A stretch of 64,000 nt of DNA from an uncultured Eubacteriales bacterium (GCA_902800625.1 CADCFG010000013.1:124001-188000), one strand, 5' to 3'; shown: positions 21,875 to 31,380, counted from the stretch's first letter. Notes: generated from the letters alone by a model not told the origin. Numbers and translations are program-made.

Positions 21875-23326
21875 ATGGACGCTCAGAGGCGCGGACAGAC
21901 GCGCGAGGCGAGGGGAAAGGCATGGCTCAAGCAGCGTCTGCCCCGGGCTCCCCGCAAAGGCGCGAATCTGCACCATGACTTTGGCCTCAGGCTGCTGAAG
22001 CTGGCAAATATTGCGCTGACCACGCTGCCCTTTGCGCTGGTCTGGTGGACGCATTACATCTACGAAGTGCTGATGTTCCCGTCGCCCATCCGCGCGGCGG
22101 GCATCGTGGTGATGTTCGTGGTGCTGTACGCCTTCTTCGGCCGGGCCTACGAGGCCTTTCTCATATCGCTGAAGCGGGTTTCGGATATGTTCTATGCCCA
22201 GGCGCTGAGCATACTCTTTTCGGATGCCTTCATGTTCCTGGTGATGTGGCTGATGAGCAATCACTTCCCGGACCTGGCGCCCGCGCTGGGCGCGATGGCG
22301 GCGCAGCTGCTGTTGAGCATACTCTGGTGCGTTGGGGCAAACCGGTGGTATTATGCCAACTACGCGCGGCAGGAGACCGGCGTGGTCTACGACATGCGCC
22401 GGGGCGTGGAGGACCTGTTTGGCCGCTACGGCATGACGCAGAAGTTCGACGTGCGGTTCACCTGTACCGTGGAGGAGTGCCTGGCGAACATGAGCCGCCT
22501 GGACAGCCTGACCAATGTGTTCCTCTGCGGCGTGCACAGCAAGGAGCGCAACGTCATCATGAAGTACTGTGTGGCCAACGGCATCGTGGTGTACATCATC
22601 CCGCGCGTGGGCGACGTGATCATGAGCGGCGCGAAGAAGATCCACATGTTCCACCTGCCCATCATGCGGGTGGACCGCTACAACCCGCCGCCGGAGTACT
22701 TCCTGACCAAGCGGGCGCTGGACGTGGTGATGAGCCTTTTCCTGCTGGTGCTGTTCGGCCCGGCGATGCTGGTGACAGCGCTGTGCATCAAGCTGTCCGA
22801 CGGCGGTCCGGTGTTCTATCGACAGACGCGCCTGACCAAGGACGGCAGGGAGTTCCGAATCGTGAAGTTCCGGTCGATGGTGGTCTCGGCGGAGCAGGAC
22901 GGCGTGGCCCGGCTCTCCACAGGCGACGAGGACGCCCGGGTGACGAAGGTGGGCAGGTGGATCCGACGCTTCCGCCTGGACGAGCTGCCCCAGCTGTTCA
23001 ACGTGCTGGGCGGCAGCATGAGCCTGGTGGGCCCGCGGCCGGAGCGGCCGGAGATCGCCGCGGAATATGAAAAGCAGATGCCGGAGTTTGCCCTGCGGCT
23101 GCAGGCCCGGGCGGGCATCACCGGCTATGCCCAGGTGTACGGCAAGTACAACACCACGCCCTATGACAAGCTGCAGATGGACCTGATGTATATCTCCCGG
23201 CCCAGCATCATCGAGGACGTCAAGATCCTGTTCGCCACGCTGCTGATCCTGTTCCGGCGGGAAAGCACCGAGGGTGTTGCTCCCGGCAGCGTGAACGCCG
23301 GGGAGGATGACAAGCCCGCGGCGTAG
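21875..23326 (+). CDS. Polyprenyl glycosylphosphotransferase (sugar transferase)
   Basis: A 483-residue membrane enzyme that loads a sugar 1-phosphate onto undecaprenyl phosphate to begin exopolysaccharide or capsule synthesis. It has four N-terminal membrane helices (about residues 45-165), a Rossmann-like central region (TNVFLCGVHSKERNVIMKYC), and a fifth helix (ALDVVMSLFLLVLFGPAMLV) that opens the catalytic bacterial sugar transferase domain: GGPVFYRQTRLTKDGREFRIVKFRSM, LDELPQLFNVLGGSMSLVGPRPE and ARAGITGYAQVYGKY. These motifs are family-defining. The start ATG has GTGAGGG very close and AAAAAGG further off. It stands alone here; no glycosyltransferase cluster follows. Confidence 0.92.
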   Translation: MDAQRRGQTREARGKAWLKQRLPRAPRKGANLHHDFGLRLLKLANIALTTLPFALVWWTHYIYEVLMFPSPIRAAGIVVMFVVLYAFFGRAYEAFLISLKRVSDMFYAQALSILFSDAFMFLVMWLMSNHFPDLAPALGAMAAQLLLSILWCVGANRWYYANYARQETGVVYDMRRGVEDLFGRYGMTQKFDVRFTCTVEECLANMSRLDSLTNVFLCGVHSKERNVIMKYCVANGIVVYIIPRVGDVIMSGAKKIHMFHLPIMRVDRYNPPPEYFLTKRALDVVMSLFLLVLFGPAMLVTALCIKLSDGGPVFYRQTRLTKDGREFRIVKFRSMVVSAEQDGVARLSTGDEDARVTKVGRWIRRFRLDELPQLFNVLGGSMSLVGPRPERPEIAAEYEKQMPEFALRLQARAGITGYAQVYGKYNTTPYDKLQMDLMYISRPSIIEDVKILFATLLILFRRESTEGVAPGSVNAGEDDKPAA

Positions 23327-23390
23327 AAAAGGGAAGGCTTCTCCGGAAGGACTGGCATATAGATGGAACTGTTTGCGAATGCACAATCGT

Positions 23391-23466
23391 AGGGGCGGCG
23401 TTGCGCCGCCCGCCGGGTACAACATGGGGTTCGTACTTGGGCGGGCGCCGCGACGGCGCCCCTATG
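23391..23466 (+). repeat. GTAGGGGCGGCG palindromic repeat pair
   Basis: GTAGGGGCGGCGTTGCGCC followed by GCCCGCC, then an inverted GGGCGGGCGCCGCGACGGCGCCCCTA about 40 bases on. The two halves can pair as a long hairpin in the leader of the binding-protein gene. The unit recurs at 43748-43805 and in part at 14407 and 19031. Confidence 0.75.
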
Positions 23467-23516
23467 GCAATATCACGGGACGGCCTGCAGGCCTGTTATT
23501 CCACGGAGGGACGACC

Positions 23517-24503
23517 ATGAAACACTTTTTCAGGCGCGCGCTGGCGGCGCTTGCGCTGACCCTGTGCGCGGCGCTGCTCTGCGGCTGCGAAGGCAAACCC
23601 GCCAGCCCCGCCCAGCCGGCGCTGGTGGTGGGCTTTTCCCAGCTGGGCGCGGAGAGCGGCTGGCGCATTGGCAATACCGCCAGCATGGAGCAGGCGGCCA
23701 AGCGCTGGGGATTCGGCCTGATGCTGGACAACGCCAACCAGCGCCAGGACAAGCAGATCGCGGCCATCCGCTCGTTCATCTCCTACCAGGTGGACGTGAT
23801 CGTGTTCTCACCCATCGTGGAGACCGGCTGGAATAACGTGCTGACCGAGGCGAAGAACGCCGGCATCCCGGTGATCATCATGGACCGCATGATCGAGACC
23901 GACGACGACGACCTGTACACCGCCTATATCGGCGCGGACTTCCTGGCCGAAGGCCGCAAGGCGGGCGAATTCCTGCTGAAGAAGGCCGACGCCATGGGTG
24001 CAGAGCACCTGAACGTGGTGGAGATCACCGGCACGGAGGAATCCACCCCCATGCGCCAGCGGCAGGCGGGCTTCATGGAGGCCATTGACGGGGACGACCG
24101 CTTCACCGTGATCGAGAGCATCTCCGGCGACTTTTTGCGCTCCAAGGGCGAGGAGTGCATGCGCTACCTGCTGGACAAGTACGGCGCGGAGGGCATCGAC
24201 GTGGTCTATTCCCACAACGACGAGATGACCCTGGGCGCGCTGGACGTGCTGGAGGCGGCGGGGCTGAACCCCGGCAGGGACATGGTGCTGATCTCCGTGG
24301 ACGGCCAGCAGGAGGCGGTGGACGCCCTGAAGGAGGGGCGCATCAACTGCATCGTGGAGTGCACGCCCGACCTGGGCGAGAGCGTAATGGCCATGGTGGA
24401 CGCCCTGTCCAGGGGTGAGGAGATCCCCAAGCAGAACCACCCGGAGGAGACCTGCTTCACCGAATTTGACGACCTGAGCGGCTTGGCGCCGAGGGGATAT
24501 TGA
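23517..24503 (+). CDS. Sugar-binding lipoprotein, probable sensor component
   Basis: A 328-residue periplasmic-binding protein of the galactofuranose/ribose (YtfQ) group. The signal ends at a lipobox-like L-C-G-C with the lipidated Cys at residue 24. The mature part shows VVGFSQLGAESGWRIGNTAS, QDKQIAAIRSFISYQVDVIVFSP, VIIMDRMIE and YSHNDEMTLGALDVLEAAG. Start ATG 23517 has GGAGGG. The gene is followed after one base by the sensor kinase and then the regulator, and the transporter operon further on has its own binding protein. I therefore infer that this one presents sugar to the kinase rather than to the permease. Confidence 0.88.
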   Translation: MKHFFRRALAALALTLCAALLCGCEGKPASPAQPALVVGFSQLGAESGWRIGNTASMEQAAKRWGFGLMLDNANQRQDKQIAAIRSFISYQVDVIVFSPIVETGWNNVLTEAKNAGIPVIIMDRMIETDDDDLYTAYIGADFLAEGRKAGEFLLKKADAMGAEHLNVVEITGTEESTPMRQRQAGFMEAIDGDDRFTVIESISGDFLRSKGEECMRYLLDKYGAEGIDVVYSHNDEMTLGALDVLEAAGLNPGRDMVLISVDGQQEAVDALKEGRINCIVECTPDLGESVMAMVDALSRGEEIPKQNHPEETCFTEFDDLSGLAPRGY

Positions 24504-24504
24504 C

Positions 24505-25986
24505 ATGAGGGGCCATTCGCGGCGCAAGAGCATCATCGGCCAGCTGGGCCGCACCACCCGGGCCATTGCCCTGGCGCTGCTGGTGCCGGTGCTGGTCAGC
24601 CTGGCGCTGATGTTCATCACGTCCACGCGCTACCAGCGGGCCATGTCCCGCATGGAGACGGCGTCCGGGCTGAAGCCCGTCGTGGGCACGGAGCTGCCGG
24701 AGCGGCTGTTTTCCGTGGCGGCGGGCCAGCAGCGCTATGGCGACAGCGGCGTGGACGACCTGCTGGCCTCGGTGAACGAGACGCTGGACGGCCTGCTGGA
24801 GGACGCCGTCGGCGCGGGCTATCTGCAATTGACAGTGGCCCGGCGCACCATGGATACCCTGTCCAGCTACATCGACCAGGTGCGCGAGGGCATGGACCAG
24901 GGCCTGGCCATCAGCAAGATCGAGCTGATCGTGGACGAGGTGCGCGACGTGGGCGACCTGGTGACGGACATGCTGGACGACTTCGTGTCCGTGGAGATCG
25001 ACGCCATGTCCAGGAGCGGCGCCAACATCCAGCGCATCGTGTGGATTGCGTTCCTGGCGGAGGTGCTGCTGCTGGGCATCGCGCTGTTCTGGGCGGGAGA
25101 GGCCTCCCACCGGCTGGCGGACACCATCAGCAGCGCCATCTACCAGATGGAGGGCAGCGTGTTCCGTCTCACCAGCGGCAACCTGAAGGCCCGCGTGCCG
25201 GACATGGAGGTGGAGGAGCTCAGCGAGCTGGCCAACCAGATCAACGTGATGGCCAACCGGCTGGAGAGCCTCATCGAGCGCAGCCGCCTGGAGCAGGAGA
25301 ACCTGGCCAAGTCGGAGCTGCGGCTTCTGCAGGCCCAGATCAACCCCCACTTCCTCTATAACACGCTGGACGCCATCATCTGGCAGGCGGAGAGCGGCAA
25401 GAGTGAGGAGGTCATCCACCTCACCCGCTCGCTGAGCGACTTCTTCCGCATCACCCTGTCCTCCGGCGCGGACTGGATCCCCCTGGAGCGGGAGGCGCGG
25501 CACCTGTCCGGCTACCTGAGCATCCAGAAGACCCGCTACCGCGACATACTGAACTACGAGATCGACATCCCAGAGGAGCTGCAGGACGGCTATATCGTCA
25601 AGCTCCTGCTGCAGCCGCTGGTGGAGAACGCCCTGTACCACGGCATCAAGACCCGCCGGGGCGGCGGCTTCATCCGCGTCAGCGCCCGCCGGGAGGGCGA
25701 CCAGGTGCGCTTCGTGGTGGAGGACACCGGCAAGGGCATGACCCGGGAGGAGCTGAGGCGGGTGCTGGCCGCCATGCGCAGCGAGGCCCCGGCCATGGCC
25801 GCCGGCATCGCGCCGGCCGAGGGCAGCAGCTTCGGCCTGAGGAACGTGGACACGCGCATCCGGCTCTTCTATCACCAGGAAAAGGGCCTTGAAATCGAAA
25901 GCGGCCAGGGAGGCACGAAGGTCTCCTTTCGGGTGCCGCTGAAATCCAGGGAGGAAATCGCCAATGATGAAGGTGTTTCTGGTTGA
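24505..25986 (+). CDS. YesM/LytS-type sensor histidine kinase
   Basis: A 493-residue membrane histidine kinase. One membrane helix lies near residues 20-40 and another near 175-197, enclosing an extracellular helical sensor domain of about 130 residues. HAMP follows (about 200-255), then the His_kinase domain with the phospho-acceptor in LQAQINPHFLYNTLDAI near residue 282, and the ATPase with N-box PLVENALYHG, VEDTGKGM and FGLRNV. The start ATG lies one base after the upstream stop, with GAGGGG in front. In this subfamily the kinase responds to sugars, often through a binding protein, and phosphorylates an AraC-type regulator, encoded next with a 23-bp overlap. Confidence 0.93.
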   Translation: MRGHSRRKSIIGQLGRTTRAIALALLVPVLVSLALMFITSTRYQRAMSRMETASGLKPVVGTELPERLFSVAAGQQRYGDSGVDDLLASVNETLDGLLEDAVGAGYLQLTVARRTMDTLSSYIDQVREGMDQGLAISKIELIVDEVRDVGDLVTDMLDDFVSVEIDAMSRSGANIQRIVWIAFLAEVLLLGIALFWAGEASHRLADTISSAIYQMEGSVFRLTSGNLKARVPDMEVEELSELANQINVMANRLESLIERSRLEQENLAKSELRLLQAQINPHFLYNTLDAIIWQAESGKSEEVIHLTRSLSDFFRITLSSGADWIPLEREARHLSGYLSIQKTRYRDILNYEIDIPEELQDGYIVKLLLQPLVENALYHGIKTRRGGGFIRVSARREGDQVRFVVEDTGKGMTREELRRVLAAMRSEAPAMAAGIAPAEGSSFGLRNVDTRIRLFYHQEKGLEIESGQGGTKVSFRVPLKSREEIANDEGVSG

Positions 25987-27553
25987 CGACGAGATCGCCA
26001 TCAGGGAGAACCTGCGCAACTCGTTCCCCTGGGAGGAGAACGGCTTCCAGCTGGTGGGCGAGGCCCCGGACGGGGAAATGGCCCTGCCGATGATCCGCGA
26101 CCTGAACCCGGACATACTGCTCACCGACATCCGCATGCCCTTCATGGACGGCGTGCAGCTGTGCACGGAGGTGAAGCGGATGATGCCCTGGGTGGGCGTG
26201 GTGATCCTCTCCGGCTACGACGACTTCTCCTATGCCCAGCAGGCCATCTCCCTGGGCGTGAAGGAATACCTGCTCAAGCCCATCACGGCCCAGGAGCTGG
26301 GCAAGGCGCTCACCCGGGTGGCCGGGCAGATCGCCGCCGAGCGCAGCGCCCAGGAGAACATGGAGAACCTGCGGCGCGACGTGGTGTCCGGCAACCGCTT
26401 TTTGCGGGAGAAGCTGCTGGCTTCGCTGTTCACCGACGAGGGCGACCGCTTTGAGGACGAGCAGCTGATGCGCCAGATGCGCCAGATGGGCGTGAACCTG
26501 GCGGCCAACTGCTATGTGGTGATCGACATCGCCTTTCCACTGAAGGACGAGAGCCGATCCCTGGCCCGGGCCTCCCTGTACGACCTGGCGGAGGCCACCG
26601 GCGGCAGCGTGTTCACCTGCGGCATGCCCCACGGGGCGCGGGCGCTGGTGCTGGGCGACAACGAGCAGGACGCCGAGGAGCGCGCCTACTCCTTCGCCAA
26701 CTCTGCGGCCCACCTGCCCCAGCTGGAGAACTGCGAAAGGCTGCTGCTCTCCATCGGCGAGACCGTGAACGACTACTACGACATCCGCCGCTCCATGCAG
26801 TCCGCCCGGCACGTGCGCCACGTGGCCGAGGGGCAGGGGGCCGACCGGCGGATCATCGGCGTGGGCGAACTGAACGACGCCACCACCGTGCTGAACAGCC
26901 TGGAGCTGAGCCCTCTTTACGAGCGGCTGCAGTACGCGCCGGAGGGGGAACTGGACGCCATCCTGTCGGAGTACACCGGCTCCCTGCCGGACAGCGGCGG
27001 CGGCATCGAGCTGGCCATGGGCTACCTGCGCATCGCGGCGGTGATCGCGGCGCGGCGCATCGTAGAGGACGCCGGGGCCGATCCCCAGCAGGTGCTGGAC
27101 GAGGAGCTGATCGCCCAGGCGCTGCGTGCCGGGGACGCCGCGGGGCTGGAGGCGGTGAAGGCGCTGCTGCGCGCGGCCATCGAGTGCCGCGACCGCAGCG
27201 GCCAGGGCGTGGGGGACACCCCCGTGGGCCGGGCCCGCGTGTACCTGAGCAAGAACTTCGCCAACCCGAACCTGATGCTGCAGGACGTGGCCAGCGAGGT
27301 GGGCATCTCCCAGAGCCACTTCTCAACCGTGTTCGCCCAGGAGACGGGCATTACATTCACCCAGTATCTCACCGGCCTGCGCATCGCCAAGGCCAAGGAG
27401 CTGCTGGAGGCCACGCCCATGCGCTCCTCGGAGATCGCCTTCCAGGTGGGCTACAACGACGCCCACTACTTCAGCTACCTGTTCAAGAAGCACACCGGAC
27501 TGACCCCCAGCGAATATCGCAAATCCAATAAAAATCAACCGGACGGCGAATAA
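25964..27553 (+). CDS. YesN-type response regulator with AraC DNA-binding domain
   Basis: A 529-residue regulator. The receiver has the DDE acidic pair at residues 8-10, the phospho-acceptor Asp in ILLTDIRMPFMDG near residue 55, and Lys in YLLKPI near 105. A long, poorly conserved central region follows (about 130-410). The C-terminal AraC/XylS domain (about 425-525) carries both helix-turn-helix units: LMLQDVASEVGISQSHFSTV and RSSEIAFQVGYNDAHYFSYL with the closing 'FKKHTGLTPSEYR'. It overlaps the kinase gene by 23 bases and has GGGAGG inside it. The next operon, a sugar ABC transporter, is the most likely target. Confidence 0.93.
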   Translation: MMKVFLVDDEIAIRENLRNSFPWEENGFQLVGEAPDGEMALPMIRDLNPDILLTDIRMPFMDGVQLCTEVKRMMPWVGVVILSGYDDFSYAQQAISLGVKEYLLKPITAQELGKALTRVAGQIAAERSAQENMENLRRDVVSGNRFLREKLLASLFTDEGDRFEDEQLMRQMRQMGVNLAANCYVVIDIAFPLKDESRSLARASLYDLAEATGGSVFTCGMPHGARALVLGDNEQDAEERAYSFANSAAHLPQLENCERLLLSIGETVNDYYDIRRSMQSARHVRHVAEGQGADRRIIGVGELNDATTVLNSLELSPLYERLQYAPEGELDAILSEYTGSLPDSGGGIELAMGYLRIAAVIAARRIVEDAGADPQQVLDEELIAQALRAGDAAGLEAVKALLRAAIECRDRSGQGVGDTPVGRARVYLSKNFANPNLMLQDVASEVGISQSHFSTVFAQETGITFTQYLTGLRIAKAKELLEATPMRSSEIAFQVGYNDAHYFSYLFKKHTGLTPSEYRKSNKNQPDGE

Positions 27554-27623
27554 TTTTGAATCATTATCGGTAAATTGCATGAAAATGCCGAAGGATTTTC
27601 AACCTTCTTCCAAAGCGAGTGTA

Positions 27624-27652
27624 TTTCATTTTAAGGCGGCGCCTGCTAAAAT
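27624..27652 (+). promoter_or_regulatory. Promoter for the sugar ABC transporter operon
   Basis: TTTCAT (27624-27629), 17 bases, then TGC-TAAAAT (-10 at 27647-27652), an extended -10 with a weak -35 such as activator-dependent promoters often have. It lies in an AT-rich 150-bp gap between the regulator and the binding-protein gene. Confidence 0.55.
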
Positions 27653-27704
27653 AATATCATCAGCGGCAGACCTTGCCGCAAATAAGAAATGGAGGCTTAT
27701 CACT

Positions 27705-28688
27705 ATGAAGAAGATTCTCGTGCTGGCTCTCGCTCTGATTATGGCCCTGAGCGCCATGACCGCCATGGCCGAAGGCATCAAGGTTGGCATCATCAACCTG
27801 GATCCCGCCGAGTCCGGCTATCGTCAGGCGAACGTGCAGAACCTGAACGAAGTGTTCACCGCCGAGAACGGCTATGACGCCACCTTCGTCACCGCTCCCA
27901 CCGCCGACAAGCAGCTGGAGGCCGCGAACAGCTTCATCACCGAGGGCGTGCAGTACATCCTGGTTTCCGCCGCTGAGGCGACCGGCTGGGACGAGGTCCT
28001 GGAAGCCGCTCAGGAAGCCGGCATCAAGGTGTTCCTGTTCGACCGCCTGATCGACTGCGATCCTTCCCTGTACACCGCGGCTGTCGTTTCCGACATGCCC
28101 AAGGAAGGCGAGACCGCCGTGGCTTGGCTGGAGAGCCTGGGCCTGGAGGAGTACAAGATCCTGCACATCCAGGGCCAGCTCGGCTCCGCCGCTCAGATTG
28201 GCCGCTCCGGCGCCCTGACCGAGAAGTGCGACGCTGAAGAGAACTGGACCATCGTCCGCGAAGGCACCGGCGGCGACAGCTGGGATCCCAACGAGGCCCG
28301 CAACATCGCCCAGGCCGCCATCGACGCCGGCGAGGATTTCAACATCGTGTACGCTGAGAACGACGGCATGGCCGCTGGCGTTGTGGCCGCTCTGGACAAG
28401 GCCGGCATCACCCACGGCGTGGACGGCGACGTGATCATCATGGGCTTCGACTGCAACAAGTGGGCGCTGAAGAAGGTGCTCGACGGCGAGTGGAACTACG
28501 ACGGCCAGTGCTCCCCCTTCCAGGCTGCCAAGATCGACGAGATGATCAAGGCTCTGGAAGCCGGCGAGGAGATCGAAGGCGGCATCATCTACAACGATGA
28601 GAAGGGCTTCGACGCCGCTACCATCACCGAGGAAGACATCGAGACCTACGGTCTGGGCAGCCTGGAGGACGAGGTTACCCTCGACTGA
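27705..28688 (+). CDS. Sugar ABC transporter substrate-binding protein, YtfQ-like
   Basis: A 327-residue exported binding protein starting at ATG 27705 (TGGAGG upstream). The signal peptide is MKKILVLALALIMALSAMTAMA, cut before EGIKVG; there is no lipobox Cys. Core motifs: VGIINLDPAESGYRQANVQN, TADKQLEAANSFITEGVQYILVSA, KVFLFDRLIDC and VYAENDGMAAGVVAALDKAG. These match the galactofuranose-binding YtfQ group (pentose/hexose cluster B). The codon choice is richer in GCT and GTT than in neighbouring genes, consistent with high expression. It is followed by a hairpin, then by the ATPase and permeases. Confidence 0.92.
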   Translation: MKKILVLALALIMALSAMTAMAEGIKVGIINLDPAESGYRQANVQNLNEVFTAENGYDATFVTAPTADKQLEAANSFITEGVQYILVSAAEATGWDEVLEAAQEAGIKVFLFDRLIDCDPSLYTAAVVSDMPKEGETAVAWLESLGLEEYKILHIQGQLGSAAQIGRSGALTEKCDAEENWTIVREGTGGDSWDPNEARNIAQAAIDAGEDFNIVYAENDGMAAGVVAALDKAGITHGVDGDVIIMGFDCNKWALKKVLDGEWNYDGQCSPFQAAKIDEMIKALEAGEEIEGGIIYNDEKGFDAATITEEDIETYGLGSLEDEVTLD

Positions 28689-28709
28689 TCCGACGTCCCA
28701 TGACAGCTT

Positions 28710-28749
28710 GGCGCGGTATGAACGGCAATGCGCGCGTTCATACCGCGCC
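28710..28749 (+). terminator. Strong hairpin between binding-protein and ATPase genes
   Basis: A perfect 15-base stem (GGCGCGGTATGAACG, 28710-28724, with 28735-28749) followed by TTCTTT. Hairpins here commonly stabilise the abundant binding-protein message and let only part of transcription continue to the transporter genes. Confidence 0.75.
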
Positions 28750-28799
28750 TTCTTTAGAAAATCTATCATTTGGATTGTGAACGGGGAGGAGATTCCCAG

Positions 28800-30305
28800 A
28801 TGCAGAACGACGTAGTATTGACAATGCGCGGGATCGTCAAGACGTTCCCGGGCACCCGGGCGCTGGACGGTGTGGACTTCACGCTGCGCAAGGGCGAGGT
28901 TCACGCGCTGATGGGGGAAAACGGCGCCGGGAAATCCACGCTGATCAAGGTGCTGACGGGCGTCTATGAAAAGGACGCCGGCAGCATCTGGGTGGAGGGT
29001 TCCGAGGGCGAGGCCCACATCCATTCCCCGCAGGACGCCCAGAACATCGGCATCAGCACCGTGTACCAGGAGATCACCCTCTGTCCGAACCTGACGGTGG
29101 CCGAAAACATGTTCATCGGCAGGACCAAGGGCAGCCGGGTCAACTGGAGGGAATACGAGAAGCGGGCTGACGAACTGTTGAGCAACCTGGGCATCCCCGC
29201 CCGCGCCAGGCAGGAGCTGTCCCACTGCTCCCTGGCCGTGCAGCAGATGGTGGCCATCGCCCGCGCGGTGGACATGAACTGCAAGGTGCTCATCCTGGAC
29301 GAGCCCACCTCTTCCCTGGACGACAAGGAAGTGGAAATGCTGTTCAAGCTGATGCGCGATTTGAAGAGCCGGGGCGTGGGCATCGTTTTCGTCACCCACT
29401 TTCTGGAGCAGGTCTACGAGATCAGTGACCGGATCACCGTGCTGCGCAACGGCCAGCTGGTGGGCGAGTATCCCGTCAGCGAGCTTCCGCAGGTGGAGCT
29501 GGTGGCCAGGATGATGGGCAAGGACCTGGACGATTTGGCCGACCTGGAGGCCGTCGGCGAGAAGAGCGCCGGCAGCCAGGAGATCGTCTACGAGGCCCAG
29601 GGCCTGTCCAGCGTGGACTGCCGACCCTATGACTTCTCCATCCGCCGCGGCGAGGTGAACGGATTCACCGGCCTGCTGGGCTCCGGCCGCAGCGAGAGCG
29701 TGCGCGCCATCTTCGGCGCGGATCGGGTCACTGGCGGTAAGGTGAAGGTGAGGGGCAAGTACGTGAAGATCACCAATCCCCACGATGCCATGAAGAACGG
29801 CATCGGCTACCTGCCCGAGGACAGGAAGCGCGACGGCATCATCGCCGATCTGTCCGTGCGGGAGAACATCATCCTGGCCCTGCAGGTGATGAAGGGCTTT
29901 TTCCACCCCATGTCCAAGGCCCAGATGAAGGAATTTGCCGACGAGTACATCAAGGCGCTGCAGATCAAGACCGCCTCCCAGGATACGCCCATCAAGTCCC
30001 TGTCCGGCGGCAACCAGCAGAAGGTCATACTGGCCCGGTGGCTGTTGACCCACCCGGACTACCTGATCCTGGACGAGCCCACCCGCGGCATCGACGTGGG
30101 CACGAAGCTGGAGATTCAGAAGCTGGTGTTGAAGCTGGCCGAGGAGAACATGTCCGTCACGTTCATTTCCTCTGAGATCGAGGAAATGCTGCGCACCTGC
30201 TCCCGGCTGATCGTCATGCGCGACCGCAAGATCGTGGGCGAGCTGACCGGGGACCAGCTGACTCAGGGCTATGTTATGAAGACCATCGCGGGAGGTGAAC
30301 AGTGA
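28800..30305 (+). CDS. Sugar ABC transporter ATPase, tandem nucleotide-binding domains
   Basis: A 501-residue ATPase of the ribose/galactose class. Start ATG 28800 has GGGGAGGAG. The first domain has Walker A GENGAGKST near residue 40, VYQEITL, and LILDEPTSSLDD (Walker B). The second has the degenerate Walker A GLLGSGRSE usual in this family, signature LSGGNQQK and LILDEPTRGIDVG. Both catalytic Glu are present in DEPT. It powers the two permeases downstream. The stop overlaps the ribosome site of the first permease, so translation is coupled. Confidence 0.94.
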   Translation: MQNDVVLTMRGIVKTFPGTRALDGVDFTLRKGEVHALMGENGAGKSTLIKVLTGVYEKDAGSIWVEGSEGEAHIHSPQDAQNIGISTVYQEITLCPNLTVAENMFIGRTKGSRVNWREYEKRADELLSNLGIPARARQELSHCSLAVQQMVAIARAVDMNCKVLILDEPTSSLDDKEVEMLFKLMRDLKSRGVGIVFVTHFLEQVYEISDRITVLRNGQLVGEYPVSELPQVELVARMMGKDLDDLADLEAVGEKSAGSQEIVYEAQGLSSVDCRPYDFSIRRGEVNGFTGLLGSGRSESVRAIFGADRVTGGKVKVRGKYVKITNPHDAMKNGIGYLPEDRKRDGIIADLSVRENIILALQVMKGFFHPMSKAQMKEFADEYIKALQIKTASQDTPIKSLSGGNQQKVILARWLLTHPDYLILDEPTRGIDVGTKLEIQKLVLKLAEENMSVTFISSEIEEMLRTCSRLIVMRDRKIVGELTGDQLTQGYVMKTIAGGEQ

Positions 30306-30306
30306 T

Positions 30307-31380
30307 ATGAGCAACGGATTCAAGAAAAAGATGGCGTCGGAGCTGAGCCAGCTGCTGATCCCGCTGATCGCTCTGGGCATCCTGATCCTGTTCAACCTGA
30401 TCCGCGATCCCCGCTTTTTCAGCATCGGCGTCGCGGTGAACAACGACGGCAACAGCGTGCTGACCGGCAACCTGATCAGCATCATCGACAGCGCCAGCGA
30501 GTTGGCCATCATCGCCATGGGCATGACATTGGTCACCGCGGCCTGCGGCGGACAGGACATTTCCGTGGGCGCGGTGGGCGCCATATCCGGCGCGGTGTTT
30601 GTGAAGCTGGTTCAGGCGATGGGCGGCATCAACGCGGGCACCTTCGCGGCGGCCATGCTGCTGGCCATCCTGGTCACCGTTTGCTTCAAGCTGTTCAACG
30701 GCACGCTGGTGGCCGTGTTCCGCATCCAGCCGATGATTGCAACGCTGATCCTGTATTCCTGCGGTCGCAGCATCGCCTACTGGATCAACGGCGACGCCAC
30801 GCCCCAGCTGACCAGCCCCATCCTCACCGCCATCGGCATGACCATTCCCGGCGTGCCGGTACCCACGCCCATCTTCTGCGTGCTGCTGGTGAGCCTGCTG
30901 CTGGCGCTGATCTTCCGCTTCACCAACATCAGCCTCTACACCCAGTCCGTGGGCATCAACCAGGGCGCGGCGCGGCTGAACGGCATCAACCCCATTCTCA
31001 TCAAGCTGCTCTCCTTCGTATTGCTGGGTGTGTGCGTTTCCGTGGCGAGCCTCATCGGCATCAGCCGACTGGGCCAGCTGAACCACAAGACCCTGCTGGT
31101 GGACATCGAGATGGACGCCATTCTGGCGGTGGCCATCGGCGGCAACAATCTGGGCGGCGGTAAGTTCAAGATCAGCGGCAGTATCCTGGGCGCCTACATC
31201 ATCCAGATGCTGACCACCACCCTCTACGCCATGAAGGTCAGCCCCGTGAACGTGAAGGCCTACAAGGCCATCGTCATCATCATCATCGTCATCGCGGGCT
31301 CGCCCGTGGTGAAGGAAAAGCTGAGAGCCATCTGGAAGCGGCTTAAAACCGGCCGTGTGGCCCGTAAGGAGGTGGCTTAA
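30307..31380 (+). CDS. Sugar ABC transporter permease, YtfT-like
   Basis: A 357-residue inner-membrane permease (BPD_transp_2 family). ATG 30307 has GGGAGGTG upstream; a GTG at 30295 lies within that site and is rejected. About eight to ten hydrophobic helices are visible, with the family motif ELAIIAMGMTLVTAACGGQDISVGAVGAISGAV and the late 'MDAILAVAIGGNNLGGGKFKISGSILGAYI'. It most resembles YtfT of the galactofuranose importer and ends directly at the start of its partner. Confidence 0.92.
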   Translation: MSNGFKKKMASELSQLLIPLIALGILILFNLIRDPRFFSIGVAVNNDGNSVLTGNLISIIDSASELAIIAMGMTLVTAACGGQDISVGAVGAISGAVFVKLVQAMGGINAGTFAAAMLLAILVTVCFKLFNGTLVAVFRIQPMIATLILYSCGRSIAYWINGDATPQLTSPILTAIGMTIPGVPVPTPIFCVLLVSLLLALIFRFTNISLYTQSVGINQGAARLNGINPILIKLLSFVLLGVCVSVASLIGISRLGQLNHKTLLVDIEMDAILAVAIGGNNLGGGKFKISGSILGAYIIQMLTTTLYAMKVSPVNVKAYKAIVIIIIVIAGSPVVKEKLRAIWKRLKTGRVARKEVA

